NCBI RefSeq assembly: GCF_008923185.1
Contig: NZ_WBMT01000001.1
Span: 248,001-312,000, forward strand
Length of the DNA stretch: 64,000 bases
Direction of reading: 5' to 3'
Origin: Actinomadura rudentiformis
GTDB lineage: Bacteria > Actinomycetota > Actinomycetes > Streptosporangiales > Streptosporangiaceae
Position 1 is the first letter of the stretch. Each line of letters opens with the position of its first letter. The translations under genes were made by a program, and so were the position numbers. The notes beneath the pieces were generated by a model. That model was not told the origin of the DNA. It saw nothing but the letters and a program-made list of their open reading frames with translations, and ran no database searches. Below are positions 56,721-64,000 of this stretch, piece after piece.

Positions 56721-57319
56721 GTGGCCAGGGTCAGGTAGATGCCGCCGATGGCGTAGCTGTAGCGGCGCGCTGAGCCGGAACGGCGGGACAGCCAGCGGCG
56801 GGCCGCGCCACCGGCGACGGCGTAGCCGGCGTCCAGAGCGAAGGCCAGGCCGAAGAACACCGCACCGAGCAGCATCATCTGCGCCCGCGCGCCGGCAGTC
56901 CCGGCGTCCGAGGTGACGAACTGCGGCAGGAAGGCCAGGAAGAACAACGCGACCTTCGGGTTCAGAACGTTGACCACCACGCCGTCACGGAAAACGCGGC
57001 GCAGCGGGAGTGGGCGCGTTCCGCCGCTGAAGTCCAGCTCGGAAGGCCGCAGCACGGTGCGCACGGCCAGGTAGAGAAGGTATCCGGCGCCGGCGAGTTT
57101 CAGGACGTTGAACGCGACAGGGGAGGCCGCGACAAGCGTGGAGACTCCGAGCACCGCGAACGCTATGTGCACCAGCGTGCCGGTCTCGACGCCGAGCGCG
57201 GAGACCAGCCCGGCCCGGTATCCCTGACTGGCGCTGCGGGTCATGATGTAGATCCCGTTCGGGCCAGGGATCACGATGAGCGCGATGGACGCTGCGGCGA
57301 AGGCGAGGAAGGTGTTCAT
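56702..57319 (-). CDS. LysE/RhtB-family amino acid exporter
   Basis: 205 residues, six membrane helices. IVIPGPNGIYIMTRSASQGY then RAGLVSALGVETGTLVH is the family signature, with the conserved PGP. LNPKVALFFLAFLPQFV is the second hallmark. These proteins export amino acids or their derivatives. It is divergent from a MocR-type PLP regulator 52 bp away, which commonly controls such exporters in response to amino acids or PLP. Confidence 0.95.
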   Translation of the reverse strand: MNTFLAFAAASIALIVIPGPNGIYIMTRSASQGYRAGLVSALGVETGTLVHIAFAVLGVSTLVAASPVAFNVLKLAGAGYLLYLAVRTVLRPSELDFSGGTRPLPLRRVFRDGVVVNVLNPKVALFFLAFLPQFVTSDAGTAGARAQMMLLGAVFFGLAFALDAGYAVAGGAARRWLSRRSGSARRYSYAIGGIYLTLATYAVAV

Positions 57320-57371
57320 GTTTTGCCCTGCTCTCCGGGGTCGGCTGCGGCATTACGGCTAGCCTGGCGCC

Positions 57372-58844
57372 ATGGGCGCGAGCGATCCCGGGCCAATCGG
57401 GCCGCAGGTGGACCGTTTTCGCGACCCGGGGGAGCTCGCGGAGATCCTGGGCGACTGGATGAGCGGGCCGGGCCCGATGTACCGCAAGCTCGCCCGCGCA
57501 CTCCAGCGCGCCGTACTCGACGGGTCCCTCGACCCTGGCGAGCGGCTGCCCTCGGAGCGCAGCCTGGCCACCGCCCTGGTGGTCAGCCGGGCGACCGTGG
57601 TGACCGCGTACGACGAGCTGCGCGGGCTCGGGATCGTCGACAGCCGGCGCGGCAGCGGCACCCGGGTGGTCAGGCAGCCCGGGCCGTCCCGCCCGGGCGC
57701 CGACGGCCGTGTCCCCGGCGGCCAGGCGACCTCGATCTTCCAGCGGCTGATCGACGGCCCCGCCGAGGTGATCTCCCTGCGCCACGCGATGGAGGGCGCG
57801 GTGCCCGAGCTCGGGGCGGAGCTGGCTGCGCTGCTGACCGAGGACCTGCCCGGGCTGATGGCGGACGTCGGCTACTACCCGAACGGGCTGCCCGCGCTGC
57901 GCGCCGCCGCGGCCCTGCACTTCACCGCCGCCGGGCTGCGCACCGCGCCCGACCAGGTGCTGATCACGACCGGGGTGTCCCAGGTGCTGGCGCTGGCCGC
58001 ACAGATGTATCTGCGGCGGCGGTCGGTCGTCGTGGTGGAGTCCCCGGGCTGGCCCGGCTGTTTCGACGTGTTCCGGGCGGCGGGGGCACGGCTGGTCGGG
58101 GTGCCGCTCGACCAGGACGGCATTCGCGTGGACGGGCTCGCGCAGGCGTTCGCGGAACACCGGCCCGACCTGCTGTACGTCATGCCGACGGTGCACAACC
58201 CGACCGGCACGCTCATGTCGGAGGGGCGCCGGCGGCGGGTCGCGGAGCTCGCTGCCGAGCACCGCGTGCCGATCCTGGAGGACAACGCCTACGACATCGG
58301 CGACAGGGACACGCCTCCGCCGATCGCCGCGTACGCGCCGCAGAGTGCCGAGGTCCTGTCTGCGGACTCGCTCGCCAAGTCGGTGTGGGGCGGGCTGCGC
58401 ACCGGCTGGGTGCGCGCCCCGGTCGGCACCATCCAGCGGCTCGCCCGTCACAAGGCGCTGGCCGACCTCGGCAGCCCGGTCCTGGACCAGGCACTCGCCG
58501 CCCGCCTGCTGCCGCGACTCCCGGAAATCGCCGCTGCTCGCGGCGCCGTCCTCCGGCAGCGGCTCGACCACCTCACGGCGCTGCTGGGCGAACGGCTGCC
58601 CGCATGGCGTTTCCAGAAGCCGGCCGGGGGAGCGGCCCTCTGGATCGAACTGCCCGGATGCGACGCGCGCGGTTTCGCCCAAGTGGCGTTGCGACACGGC
58701 GTCGAGGTCGTACCCGGTGCCGCCATGGACCCGACCGGCGCCCATGACAACTACCTGCGGCTGCCGTACACCTTTCCCAGCGACGTGCTGACCGAGGTGG
58801 CCGCCCGCCTCGCCGCCGCCTGGGCGGAGCTGACCGGTCCATGA
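57372..58844 (+). CDS. MocR-type GntR/aminotransferase regulator
   Basis: 490 residues. Winged helix at about 35-105 (RKLARALQRAVLDGSLDPGE, RSLATALVVSRATVVTAYDE) is fused to a type I aminotransferase domain. The PLP lysine lies in SADSLAKSVWGGLRTGW, and MPTVHNPTG plus EDNAYD are the usual cofactor blocks. MocR proteins use PLP and amino acids as effectors. ATG 57372 lacks a strong ribosome site. Divergent LysE exporter is the probable target. Confidence 0.94.
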   Translation: MGASDPGPIGPQVDRFRDPGELAEILGDWMSGPGPMYRKLARALQRAVLDGSLDPGERLPSERSLATALVVSRATVVTAYDELRGLGIVDSRRGSGTRVVRQPGPSRPGADGRVPGGQATSIFQRLIDGPAEVISLRHAMEGAVPELGAELAALLTEDLPGLMADVGYYPNGLPALRAAAALHFTAAGLRTAPDQVLITTGVSQVLALAAQMYLRRRSVVVVESPGWPGCFDVFRAAGARLVGVPLDQDGIRVDGLAQAFAEHRPDLLYVMPTVHNPTGTLMSEGRRRRVAELAAEHRVPILEDNAYDIGDRDTPPPIAAYAPQSAEVLSADSLAKSVWGGLRTGWVRAPVGTIQRLARHKALADLGSPVLDQALAARLLPRLPEIAAARGAVLRQRLDHLTALLGERLPAWRFQKPAGGAALWIELPGCDARGFAQVALRHGVEVVPGAAMDPTGAHDNYLRLPYTFPSDVLTEVAARLAAAWAELTGP

Positions 58845-58930
58845 TCCGCTTCAGCGAGCGGGTGGTGCGGCCTCCGCGCCTTATGATCTGTAGGCCTGAT
58901 CAGGGAAGACGTGCAGATGGGAGTTTTCGC

Positions 58931-59395
58931 ATGCCACGTGTCGCGGCTGCCGATCGTGTCGACCGGTCTGCGTTGCTGGAGTTCCTCAAGGTGCGCCATC
59001 GGGGGGTGCTGGTCACCGGCAGGGCGGACGGCCGCCCGCAGATGTCGCCGGTGACCTGTGGAGTCGACGGAGAGGGCCGGATCGTGGTGTCCACCTATCC
59101 GGAGCGCGCCAAGACGGTCAATGCCCGCCGGGATCCGGCGGTGTCGATCTGTGTGCTGTCTGATGACTGGGACGGCCCGTATGTGCAGGTCGACGGGCAG
59201 GCCGAGGTACTGGACATGCCGGAGGCGCTGGAGGGGCTCGTCGAGTACTTTCGCTGCATCTCCGGTGAGCATCCGGACTGGGACGAGTATCGCGAGGCGA
59301 TGGCCCGCCAGAACAAGTCGCTGATCCGGATCACCATCGAGCGCTGGGGCCCGATCGCCACCGGAGGATTCCCGCCCCAGCTCGCCCAGTCCTGA
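58931..59395 (+). CDS. PPOX-class F420-type oxidoreductase
   Basis: 154 residues, split-barrel flavin/F420 fold. LLEFLKVRHRGVLVTGRADG then MSPVTCGVDGEGRIVVSTYP and VNARRDPAVSICVLSDDW match Rv1155-like F420-dependent enzymes; YVQVDGQAEVLDMPEALEGL is the second strand pair. They reduce F420-linked substrates or bind biliverdin. ATG 58931 has only GGGAG upstream. Together with the decayed LLM gene at 1.9 kb it supports an F420-producing actinomycete. A terminator follows the stop. Confidence 0.9.
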   Translation: MPRVAAADRVDRSALLEFLKVRHRGVLVTGRADGRPQMSPVTCGVDGEGRIVVSTYPERAKTVNARRDPAVSICVLSDDWDGPYVQVDGQAEVLDMPEALEGLVEYFRCISGEHPDWDEYREAMARQNKSLIRITIERWGPIATGGFPPQLAQS

Positions 59396-59428
59396 CCCCG
59401 CCGAGAGGTGAGGGAGCGTCACCGCTTC

Positions 59429-59464
59429 GAACCGGCCTGATCGCCCCCGCGATCAGGCCGGTTC
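59429..59464. terminator. Strong terminator after the PPOX gene
   Basis: GAACCGGCCTGATCGC (59429-59444), loop CCCC, GCGATCAGGCCGGTTC (59449-59464): a 16-bp perfect stem, serving both convergent genes. Confidence 0.88.
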
Positions 59465-59469
59465 TCGTG

Positions 59470-59490
59470 CCGGCTACCGGCTACCGGCTA
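59470..59490. repeat. Three tandem CCGGCTA heptamers
   Basis: CCGGCTA is repeated at 59470-59476, 59477-59483 and 59484-59490, then CCGGC. The last copy contains the stop codon (CTA) of the minus-strand TIM-barrel gene. In frame on the minus strand further copies would also give TAG, so length variation here does not change the protein. Confidence 0.88.
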
Positions 59491-60348
59491 CCGGCAGCCG
59501 AAGCGCACGGTGCGCAGGTAGTCGAAACCCACCTGTGCCGTCTTGAGGGGGTCGGGTTGGGTGTCCCTCTCGACGATGTACTCCAGCACCCCGGCTTCCC
59601 GCGAATGAGAGAAGATCCTCCGGAAGTCGATGGTGCCGGTGCCCAGGTCGGTGAACGAGCCGTCCGCCGCCCGGTCCTTGCAATGGAACTGCAGGATGCG
59701 ACCGCGGTTGCGGCGGATGAGATCGACCGGGTCCTGCCCGCCGGTCACCGCCCAGTAGAGATCCAGTTCGAGATGGACGAGCCTGCGGTCGGTCGCGGTG
59801 ATGATGTCCCAGGGGCGCTCACCGGTCGGCAACGCCTGGAACTCGTGGGCGTGGTTGTGATAGCCGAATCGCAGGCCCGCGGCGCGCGCGGCCTTACCGG
59901 CGGCGTTGAGCCGGCTGGCGTAGTCGCGCCACTCGCCGGCGGTGGCGAACTGGGCGAACGGCGCGACGACGAAGCGGTTGCCGAGCGTCCGGGCGTCGGC
60001 CAGGGTCTTCTGCCAGTCGCCGTCGATGCCGACGTGGCTGGAGGTGGCGCTCAGCCCGTACCGGTCCAGAATGGCGCGGAACTCGGCAGGCGTACGGCCG
60101 TGCAGCCCGGCCAGCTCCACCTTGCGGTAGCCGATCCGGGCCAGTGCGGCAAGCGTCCCCTCCAGGTCGGCCGCGAGCAGCGAGCGGAGGGTGTAGAGCT
60201 GGATGCTGATGCCACCACGCGGCACCCGCCTGTGGCGATGGGGCGCCGTCGTACTCGCGGCGGCGGAGCCTGGCAGCGCGGCGACGCCGAGCCCGGCCGC
60301 CGTCGCCGCCACCCCGCCCAGCAGGGTGCGCCGGTTGATCTCGCTCAT
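59488..60348 (-). CDS. Tat-exported sugar phosphate isomerase/epimerase-like TIM-barrel protein
   Basis: 286 residues. Twin-arginine signal NRRTLLGGVAATAAGLGVAA with cut near ASA (about residue 32). The rest is a xylose-isomerase-like TIM barrel: SIQLYTLRSLLAADLEGTLA, YRKVELAGLHG, FGYHNHAHEF and LELDLYWAV, with metal ligands His and Glu (HNHxHEF, HLELD) and FHCKDRAADG. Such secreted barrels are found with ThuA/PQQ-type sugar dehydrogenases and act on modified sugars. ATG 60348 follows AGGGGAGAC. It is 13 bp downstream of the large sugar dehydrogenase gene, so they form one operon. Confidence 0.9.
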   Translation of the reverse strand: MSEINRRTLLGGVAATAAGLGVAALPGSAAASTTAPHRHRRVPRGGISIQLYTLRSLLAADLEGTLAALARIGYRKVELAGLHGRTPAEFRAILDRYGLSATSSHVGIDGDWQKTLADARTLGNRFVVAPFAQFATAGEWRDYASRLNAAGKAARAAGLRFGYHNHAHEFQALPTGERPWDIITATDRRLVHLELDLYWAVTGGQDPVDLIRRNRGRILQFHCKDRAADGSFTDLGTGTIDFRRIFSHSREAGVLEYIVERDTQPDPLKTAQVGFDYLRTVRFGCR

Positions 60349-60361
60349 CGAGTCTCCCCTT

Positions 60362-62857
60362 TCAGGAGCCGGTGGTGGTGAAGGTGAAGTCGTCGAACTC
60401 GAACAACGTCCCGGTGCCGCCCGTGAAGACGAGGTAGAGCTTGCCGCCCTCCCGCGGTGCGCCTGAGACGGTGCCGGTCACGTCGAAGAAGCCCGTTCCG
60501 CCACCGGGTACGGCGGCCGAGCCCAGGAGCGTGCCGTCCGGGGACCCGGCGCGCAGTTCGAGCGTGCCGCCGGTGCCGGCGGTCCCTCCGGTGGCCACTC
60601 TCGCCGTGAAGGACGAGACGTTGCCGAGCCAGTACGGCTCGAACATGATCCAGTCACCGGCCTGGACGTTGGTCACGACCTGGCCGTGCGCCCCGGTCCG
60701 GTTGGCCGTGGTGATCCCGGAGTGGGCCTTGTAGTGCTCGGCCTGCCGGTGCTTGGGCTGGGTGATGTGCACGTCGGTCCCTTGGAGCGGCACGACTCCC
60801 TTACGACCGCCGTTGTCGGTGTATTCGGCGGCCCAGACGCCGTAGATGTTCTCCCCGGCGCCGTGGTCGCCGTCGTCCGGCGTCTGCAGGACCCCGGAAC
60901 ACCCCGGCTGCTCGGCGAGCGCGTGCTGGTGGGTGGCGTGGCCCAGCAGGTAGGTGAGCTTGACCTTCGAGCAGTCGACGGGACTGTCTTCGGCGTCCCG
61001 CACGACGATCCGGTACGGGACGGCATCGCCGAAGTTGACGAGCTGCCCGTCGCGCGGAAGCTTGAGCGTCACCTGCGGGGCGGTGTTGCCGACGGTGACG
61101 ACGAGGCTGTCGGTCGCGGTCTTGCCGCTGGCGTCGGTCACCGTGAGCGTGGGCGTGAACTGCCCTCGTTTGGTGTAGGTGTGCCGGGGGTTCGGCGTGG
61201 TGGAGGTTGTTCCGTCGCCGAAGTCCCACTTGTAGGTGAGCGCCGTGCCTTCGGGGTCGAAGGTGCCGGCGGAGGAGAAGCGGACCCTCAGTGGCTTGCG
61301 GCCGGACGTCCGGTCGGCGGAGACCTTGACCTCGGGGCGGCGTCCGGTGGTGCCGATGTGTTCCATGCGGAACAGCCCGGCGTGGTCGTCGCTGGCGAAG
61401 TACTGCTCGCCGTACGTGAGGATGTACAGCGCGCCGTCCGGACCGAACTCCAAGTCCATGATCTTGTAGTTCAGCGGCCACGGGAAGCTTGAGATGGTGC
61501 CGGGCGAGCCGTCCGCGTTGATCGCGGCCGTCTTGATCCACCGCCGTTCGAACTCGCCGAGGAACGCCAGCCCGTCGTACTCGGCGGGGAACTTCACCTG
61601 TGAGGTCGATGCGGCGTCGTACTGGTAGATCGGCCCCATCATCGGAGACTCGGATTGCGAGCATCCGGTCGGCGGGTTCATGTCGGGGTTGTCGCAGCCG
61701 CTGTAGCGGATCCAGGCGGGCACCGGCTTGGGCAACTGGGTGATGCCGGTGTTGTTGGGCGAATCGTTGGCCGGGCCGTTCTGGCAGTCGAACTTCGGCC
61801 CTACGGTCCCGGTGGCGAAGTCGTAGTCGCCGTAGGTGTCCTCGGGAGTGTTGTTGCCGGTGCAGTACGGCCAGCCGAAGAAGCCGGGGCCGGTGACCCG
61901 GGCGAACTCGACCTGGCCGAGCGGACCGCGCTCGGGAGTGCTGTTGTCGCTCTTGTCGGGTCCGTAGTCCCCGACGAAGACCGCGCCGCTGCGCCGGTCA
62001 ACGGAGATCTTGAACGGGTTGCGGAAGCCCATCGCGTAGATCTCTGGCTTGGTCTTGGCGGTGCCAGCGGGGAACATGTTGCCTTCGGGCACCGAATAGG
62101 TGCCGTCGTCGGCGACCTTGATGCGCAGCAGCTTGCCGCGCAGGTCATTGGAGTTGGCCGACGTCCGCTGCGCGTCGAAGGCAGGGTTGCGTTGCGGCCG
62201 TTCGTCGATCGGGGTGTTGCCGGAGGACTGGAAGGGATTGGAGTCGTCGCCGGTCGCCAGCAGCAGGTTTCCGGCGGTGTCGAACTCGATGTCGCCGCCG
62301 ACGTGACAGCAGATGCCCCGGTCCGCCGGGACCTGCAGGATCTTCTGCTCGCTGGCCATGTCCAGTACGCCGCCGGTGCTGAGCTTGAACCGGGACAGCT
62401 GGTTGTAGCCCTTGTACGGCGCGAACGCCGCCTCATCGCCCTCGGTGGGCGCATCGGTCAAAGGGGTGGAGAGCCGGGGGGCGTAGTAGAGGTAGACCCA
62501 CCGGTTCTGGGTGAAGCCGGGGTCCACGGCCACGCCCTGCAGGCCGTCCTCGTCATGGGTATAGACGGGTAGCTGGGCTGCGATGCTCGTACGGCCGTTG
62601 TAGTCGGTCAGCCGGAGCACCCCGTCGCGCGAGGTGTGCAGGACCGAGCCGTCGGGCAAGGGGTCGAAGGCGATCGGCTCGCCTACTTCCGTCGGCCCTT
62701 GCGCGAGCGAATAGGGATAGAAGTGCTCGGGGGGAGCCTCGGCGGAGGCGGCGCGGGCGGTGACGGCGACCAGGCCCGCCGAAGCGATCACCAGAGCCAC
62801 CAGGGCCGCAGCGAGAGGGCGAAGCCGCCGCGGGGTTGACCCTGCGTAGTCGGACAT
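60362..62857 (-). CDS. Secreted PQQ-type sugar dehydrogenase-like protein with PKD and CBM-like domains
   Basis: 831 residues. Signal peptide (LAAALVALVIASAGLVAVTA, cut near residue 40). A six-bladed beta-propeller of the glucose/sorbosone dehydrogenase family runs from about 45 to 490 (DEDGLQGVAVDPGF, DRGICCHVGGDIEFD, MGFRNPFKISVD, KIMDLEFGPDGALYILTYGE). A PKD domain follows (about 505-590; WDFGDGTTSTTPNPRHTYT) and then another beta domain and a C-terminal CBM6-like module (about 700-831). Vicinal cysteines (CC) in the propeller are characteristic. The enzyme would oxidise sugars outside the cell using PQQ or act as a polysaccharide-binding lactonase-like protein. Downstream lies the Tat-exported isomerase-like gene. 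Confidence 0.9.
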   Translation of the reverse strand: MSDYAGSTPRRLRPLAAALVALVIASAGLVAVTARAASAEAPPEHFYPYSLAQGPTEVGEPIAFDPLPDGSVLHTSRDGVLRLTDYNGRTSIAAQLPVYTHDEDGLQGVAVDPGFTQNRWVYLYYAPRLSTPLTDAPTEGDEAAFAPYKGYNQLSRFKLSTGGVLDMASEQKILQVPADRGICCHVGGDIEFDTAGNLLLATGDDSNPFQSSGNTPIDERPQRNPAFDAQRTSANSNDLRGKLLRIKVADDGTYSVPEGNMFPAGTAKTKPEIYAMGFRNPFKISVDRRSGAVFVGDYGPDKSDNSTPERGPLGQVEFARVTGPGFFGWPYCTGNNTPEDTYGDYDFATGTVGPKFDCQNGPANDSPNNTGITQLPKPVPAWIRYSGCDNPDMNPPTGCSQSESPMMGPIYQYDAASTSQVKFPAEYDGLAFLGEFERRWIKTAAINADGSPGTISSFPWPLNYKIMDLEFGPDGALYILTYGEQYFASDDHAGLFRMEHIGTTGRRPEVKVSADRTSGRKPLRVRFSSAGTFDPEGTALTYKWDFGDGTTSTTPNPRHTYTKRGQFTPTLTVTDASGKTATDSLVVTVGNTAPQVTLKLPRDGQLVNFGDAVPYRIVVRDAEDSPVDCSKVKLTYLLGHATHQHALAEQPGCSGVLQTPDDGDHGAGENIYGVWAAEYTDNGGRKGVVPLQGTDVHITQPKHRQAEHYKAHSGITTANRTGAHGQVVTNVQAGDWIMFEPYWLGNVSSFTARVATGGTAGTGGTLELRAGSPDGTLLGSAAVPGGGTGFFDVTGTVSGAPREGGKLYLVFTGGTGTLFEFDDFTFTTTGS

Positions 62858-63498
62858 GATGCTGTGTACTCCTCACCGTTGGGGGGCACGGATCGGTCGA
62901 GTCGGCATGCGGTCGGGTCAGTCGATTGCGTTGAGCACTCCTTTCGGCGAGTGCGGCGCCCGTGTGGAGCGCCGGGCATCGGGTGGGGTCCGGGGCCAAT
63001 CCGGACTCCACCGGTGTCGATCTGCTGACGTCGTCAGCGCGCCTCATGGAGAGGGGCCGAACGCATCCATAGGGCCTCCTGGGTGCCTGACGCCGGCGGC
63101 ATGCGCCAGAGAAGTCAGGCGGCGGCGAAGACGTGATCGCTGTTGAGCCGGGTCGCCCCCATGGGCCCGGCCGTGTCCCCGAGTTCCGACAGCAGGATGT
63201 GCAGGTTGCCGGTTGCCGGCGTCGGCGACCGGTGGTGGATGACGGCGCGCGGTCCCCCGGCGCGTGATCGCGGTTCGTGGGCGCCCGGCACATTCAGCGG
63301 GAATGACCGGTGCTGGTCCTGGGGACGAGTCCTCATCCGCATCACACGCTTCCCCTTCGGGGGCCTCAGGCCGCAAACGTACCTACTTTTGCCGGGCCTG
63401 AGAAGACTTAAGGCCAGAAACGGCAGACTTTCAACACTGGCAAGACAAAGTGGCCAAGTCGCGTGTCCGACGTCGAGCTGGTGTGCATGGACGGTGCA
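62858..63498. other. Non-coding gap, no gene recognised
   Basis: This 641-bp gap lies between the divergent start of the sugar dehydrogenase gene (62857) and the stop of the partial substrate-binding protein gene (63499). Several frames stay open in both directions, the longest a minus-strand stretch 63115-63345 with a HHRSPTP-type tail, but none has recognisable homology or a convincing start. Third-position GC is irregular. A promoter for the dehydrogenase must lie at its left end. Confidence 0.5.
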
Positions 63499-64000
63499 TC
63501 ACGGCGGCTGGGATGTGCCCGGAGGGCGAAACCAGTTGTTGTGCCAGGTCCTGTAGAGGGTTTGCAGGACGTCCACCCACTCTCTTCTGGTCCGGAAGAC
63601 GGGGTAGGGCTGAGGGCGGATGTCCACCTCTGAGGTCCAGACGATGTCGAACTGCCGGTCCGGGCGGATACGGCCTATGCGCACTCTCCGCCAGAGGTGG
63701 CGGTTCTCCTCGTCGACCCAGACCCGGCCGCCCGGGGCGTCCAGGGTCTGATGGCTGATCGTTCTGAGGGTTGCTTCCGGGGCGTCGGTCTCGGCGTCCT
63801 CAACGGCCTGGGCCCAGAGACGCACGGCGATGTAGGCATTGTGGATGTGGTCGTCGGTGTGCCTGTGGGCGCCGTAGCGGGCCTTGAAGCGCTGGGTGAA
63901 CGACTTGTTGGCGGGGGAGTCCTGGCTTTCGAAGTAGGGCCAGGCCGCGTAGCTGCCGGCGACCTCGTCGGGCCGGAGGCTGCGGAGGAGGTCCTCGCCT
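63499..64000 (-). CDS. ABC-type substrate-binding protein (urea/amide-binding type), 5' end outside window
   Basis: The visible part is the C-terminal 167 codons of a periplasmic-binding-protein type 1 domain. It reads DEVAGSYAAWPYFESQDSPA, SFTQRFKARYGAHRHTDDHI, NAYIAVRLWAQAVEDAET, then LDAPGGRVWVDEENRHLWRR and RIGRIRPDRQFDIVW. These blocks are those of the urea/short-chain-amide binding FmdD/UrtA group, also found fused to signalling proteins in actinobacteria. The N-terminus and signal peptide are beyond the window edge, so whether it is secreted, or fused to another domain, cannot be seen. Stop codon at 63499. Confidence 0.82.
   Translation of the reverse strand, partial: GEDLLRSLRPDEVAGSYAAWPYFESQDSPANKSFTQRFKARYGAHRHTDDHIHNAYIAVRLWAQAVEDAETDAPEATLRTISHQTLDAPGGRVWVDEENRHLWRRVRIGRIRPDRQFDIVWTSEVDIRPQPYPVFRTRREWVDVLQTLYRTWHNNWFRPPGTSQPP

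Noticed and set aside
59470..59490. CCGGCTA tandem copies considered as a CRISPR-like or phase-variable repeat
   Set aside because: Only three 7-bp units without spacers; they sit over a stop codon where length change has no coding effect.
63115..63345. 76-codon minus-strand frame in the 62.9-63.5 kb gap
   Set aside because: No ribosome site, no homology recognised, irregular codon use.

Overview
The window is about 70 percent GC actinobacterial DNA. GTG and TTG starts, ATGA start/stop overlaps, an F420-type oxidoreductase, a PknB-like kinase, MpaB/Lcp-like and MocR-like genes, and many secreted proteins without family names suggest a soil actinomycete, most like Streptosporangiales (the order is an inference from protein style). 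I saw no rRNA, tRNA, CRISPR array, prophage or intact insertion sequence. The content is accessory-style chromosome: many one-component regulators, each next to one or two target genes and often with a visible palindromic operator, interspersed with decayed genes.

Layout. 0-3 kb: partial universal stress protein, a frameshifted formaldehyde-dehydrogenase-like alcohol dehydrogenase, and converging remnants of an F420-type LLM oxidoreductase and a PfkB kinase. 3-7 kb (minus): DHA2 drug exporter, WrbA-like flavoprotein, serine hydrolase coupled to a PadR regulator. 7-12.9 kb (plus): P450, Asp/Glu racemase with GntR regulator, Ser/Thr kinase, erythromycin-esterase-like protein, a 42-aa membrane protein. 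12.9-16.5 kb: ArsR/SRPBCC cluster with four SRPBCC copies in different states of decay, and an HxlR regulator divergent from a membrane protein. 16.5-21.6 kb: VanW-family wall protein divergent from an orphan BlaI, a secreted ricin-type lectin, a Tat-exported MpaB/Lcp-like oxygenase divergent from a TetR regulator. 21.7-27.2 kb: Lrp regulator divergent from an AceE-like E1, a membrane protein, a PepSY membrane protein. 27.3-33.1 kb: hypothetical membrane protein, SDR reductase, GH16-like protein, SnoaL protein, an ECF41-like sigma remnant, a GAF-ANTAR and STAS pair.

33.3-35.8 kb is a gene graveyard: remnants of an acyl-CoA synthetase, a P450 broken by a 10-bp duplication, an isochorismatase-type hydrolase and an amidase. 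It is followed by a 44-aa secreted peptide, an ArsR repressor divergent from a P1B-4 metal ATPase, an XRE-cupin regulator, a deleted flavoprotein, an MFS exporter, and an ECF sigma / anti-sigma / ABC ATPase / permease operon.

44.7-50.5 kb is the most coherent unit: FtsH and PrsW membrane proteases translationally coupled on the minus strand, then a response regulator coupled to a DUF1003-like membrane protein, and a histidine kinase on the plus strand. The same GGATGAGA-N4-GATGAA box, an 11-bp-period direct repeat, lies upstream of ftsH and between the regulator and kinase genes, so the two-component system probably controls itself and the protease pair.

50.5-64 kb: three small secreted Cys-containing proteins (two are paralogues), a 39-aa secreted peptide, TetR with an oxidoreductase behind three tandem operators, a DJ-1/MarR/epoxide hydrolase operon with an operator over its start codon, LysE exporter with MocR regulator, an F420-type PPOX protein, a Tat-exported TIM-barrel sugar isomerase-like protein with a secreted PKD-containing sugar dehydrogenase, and the 3' part of a substrate-binding protein.
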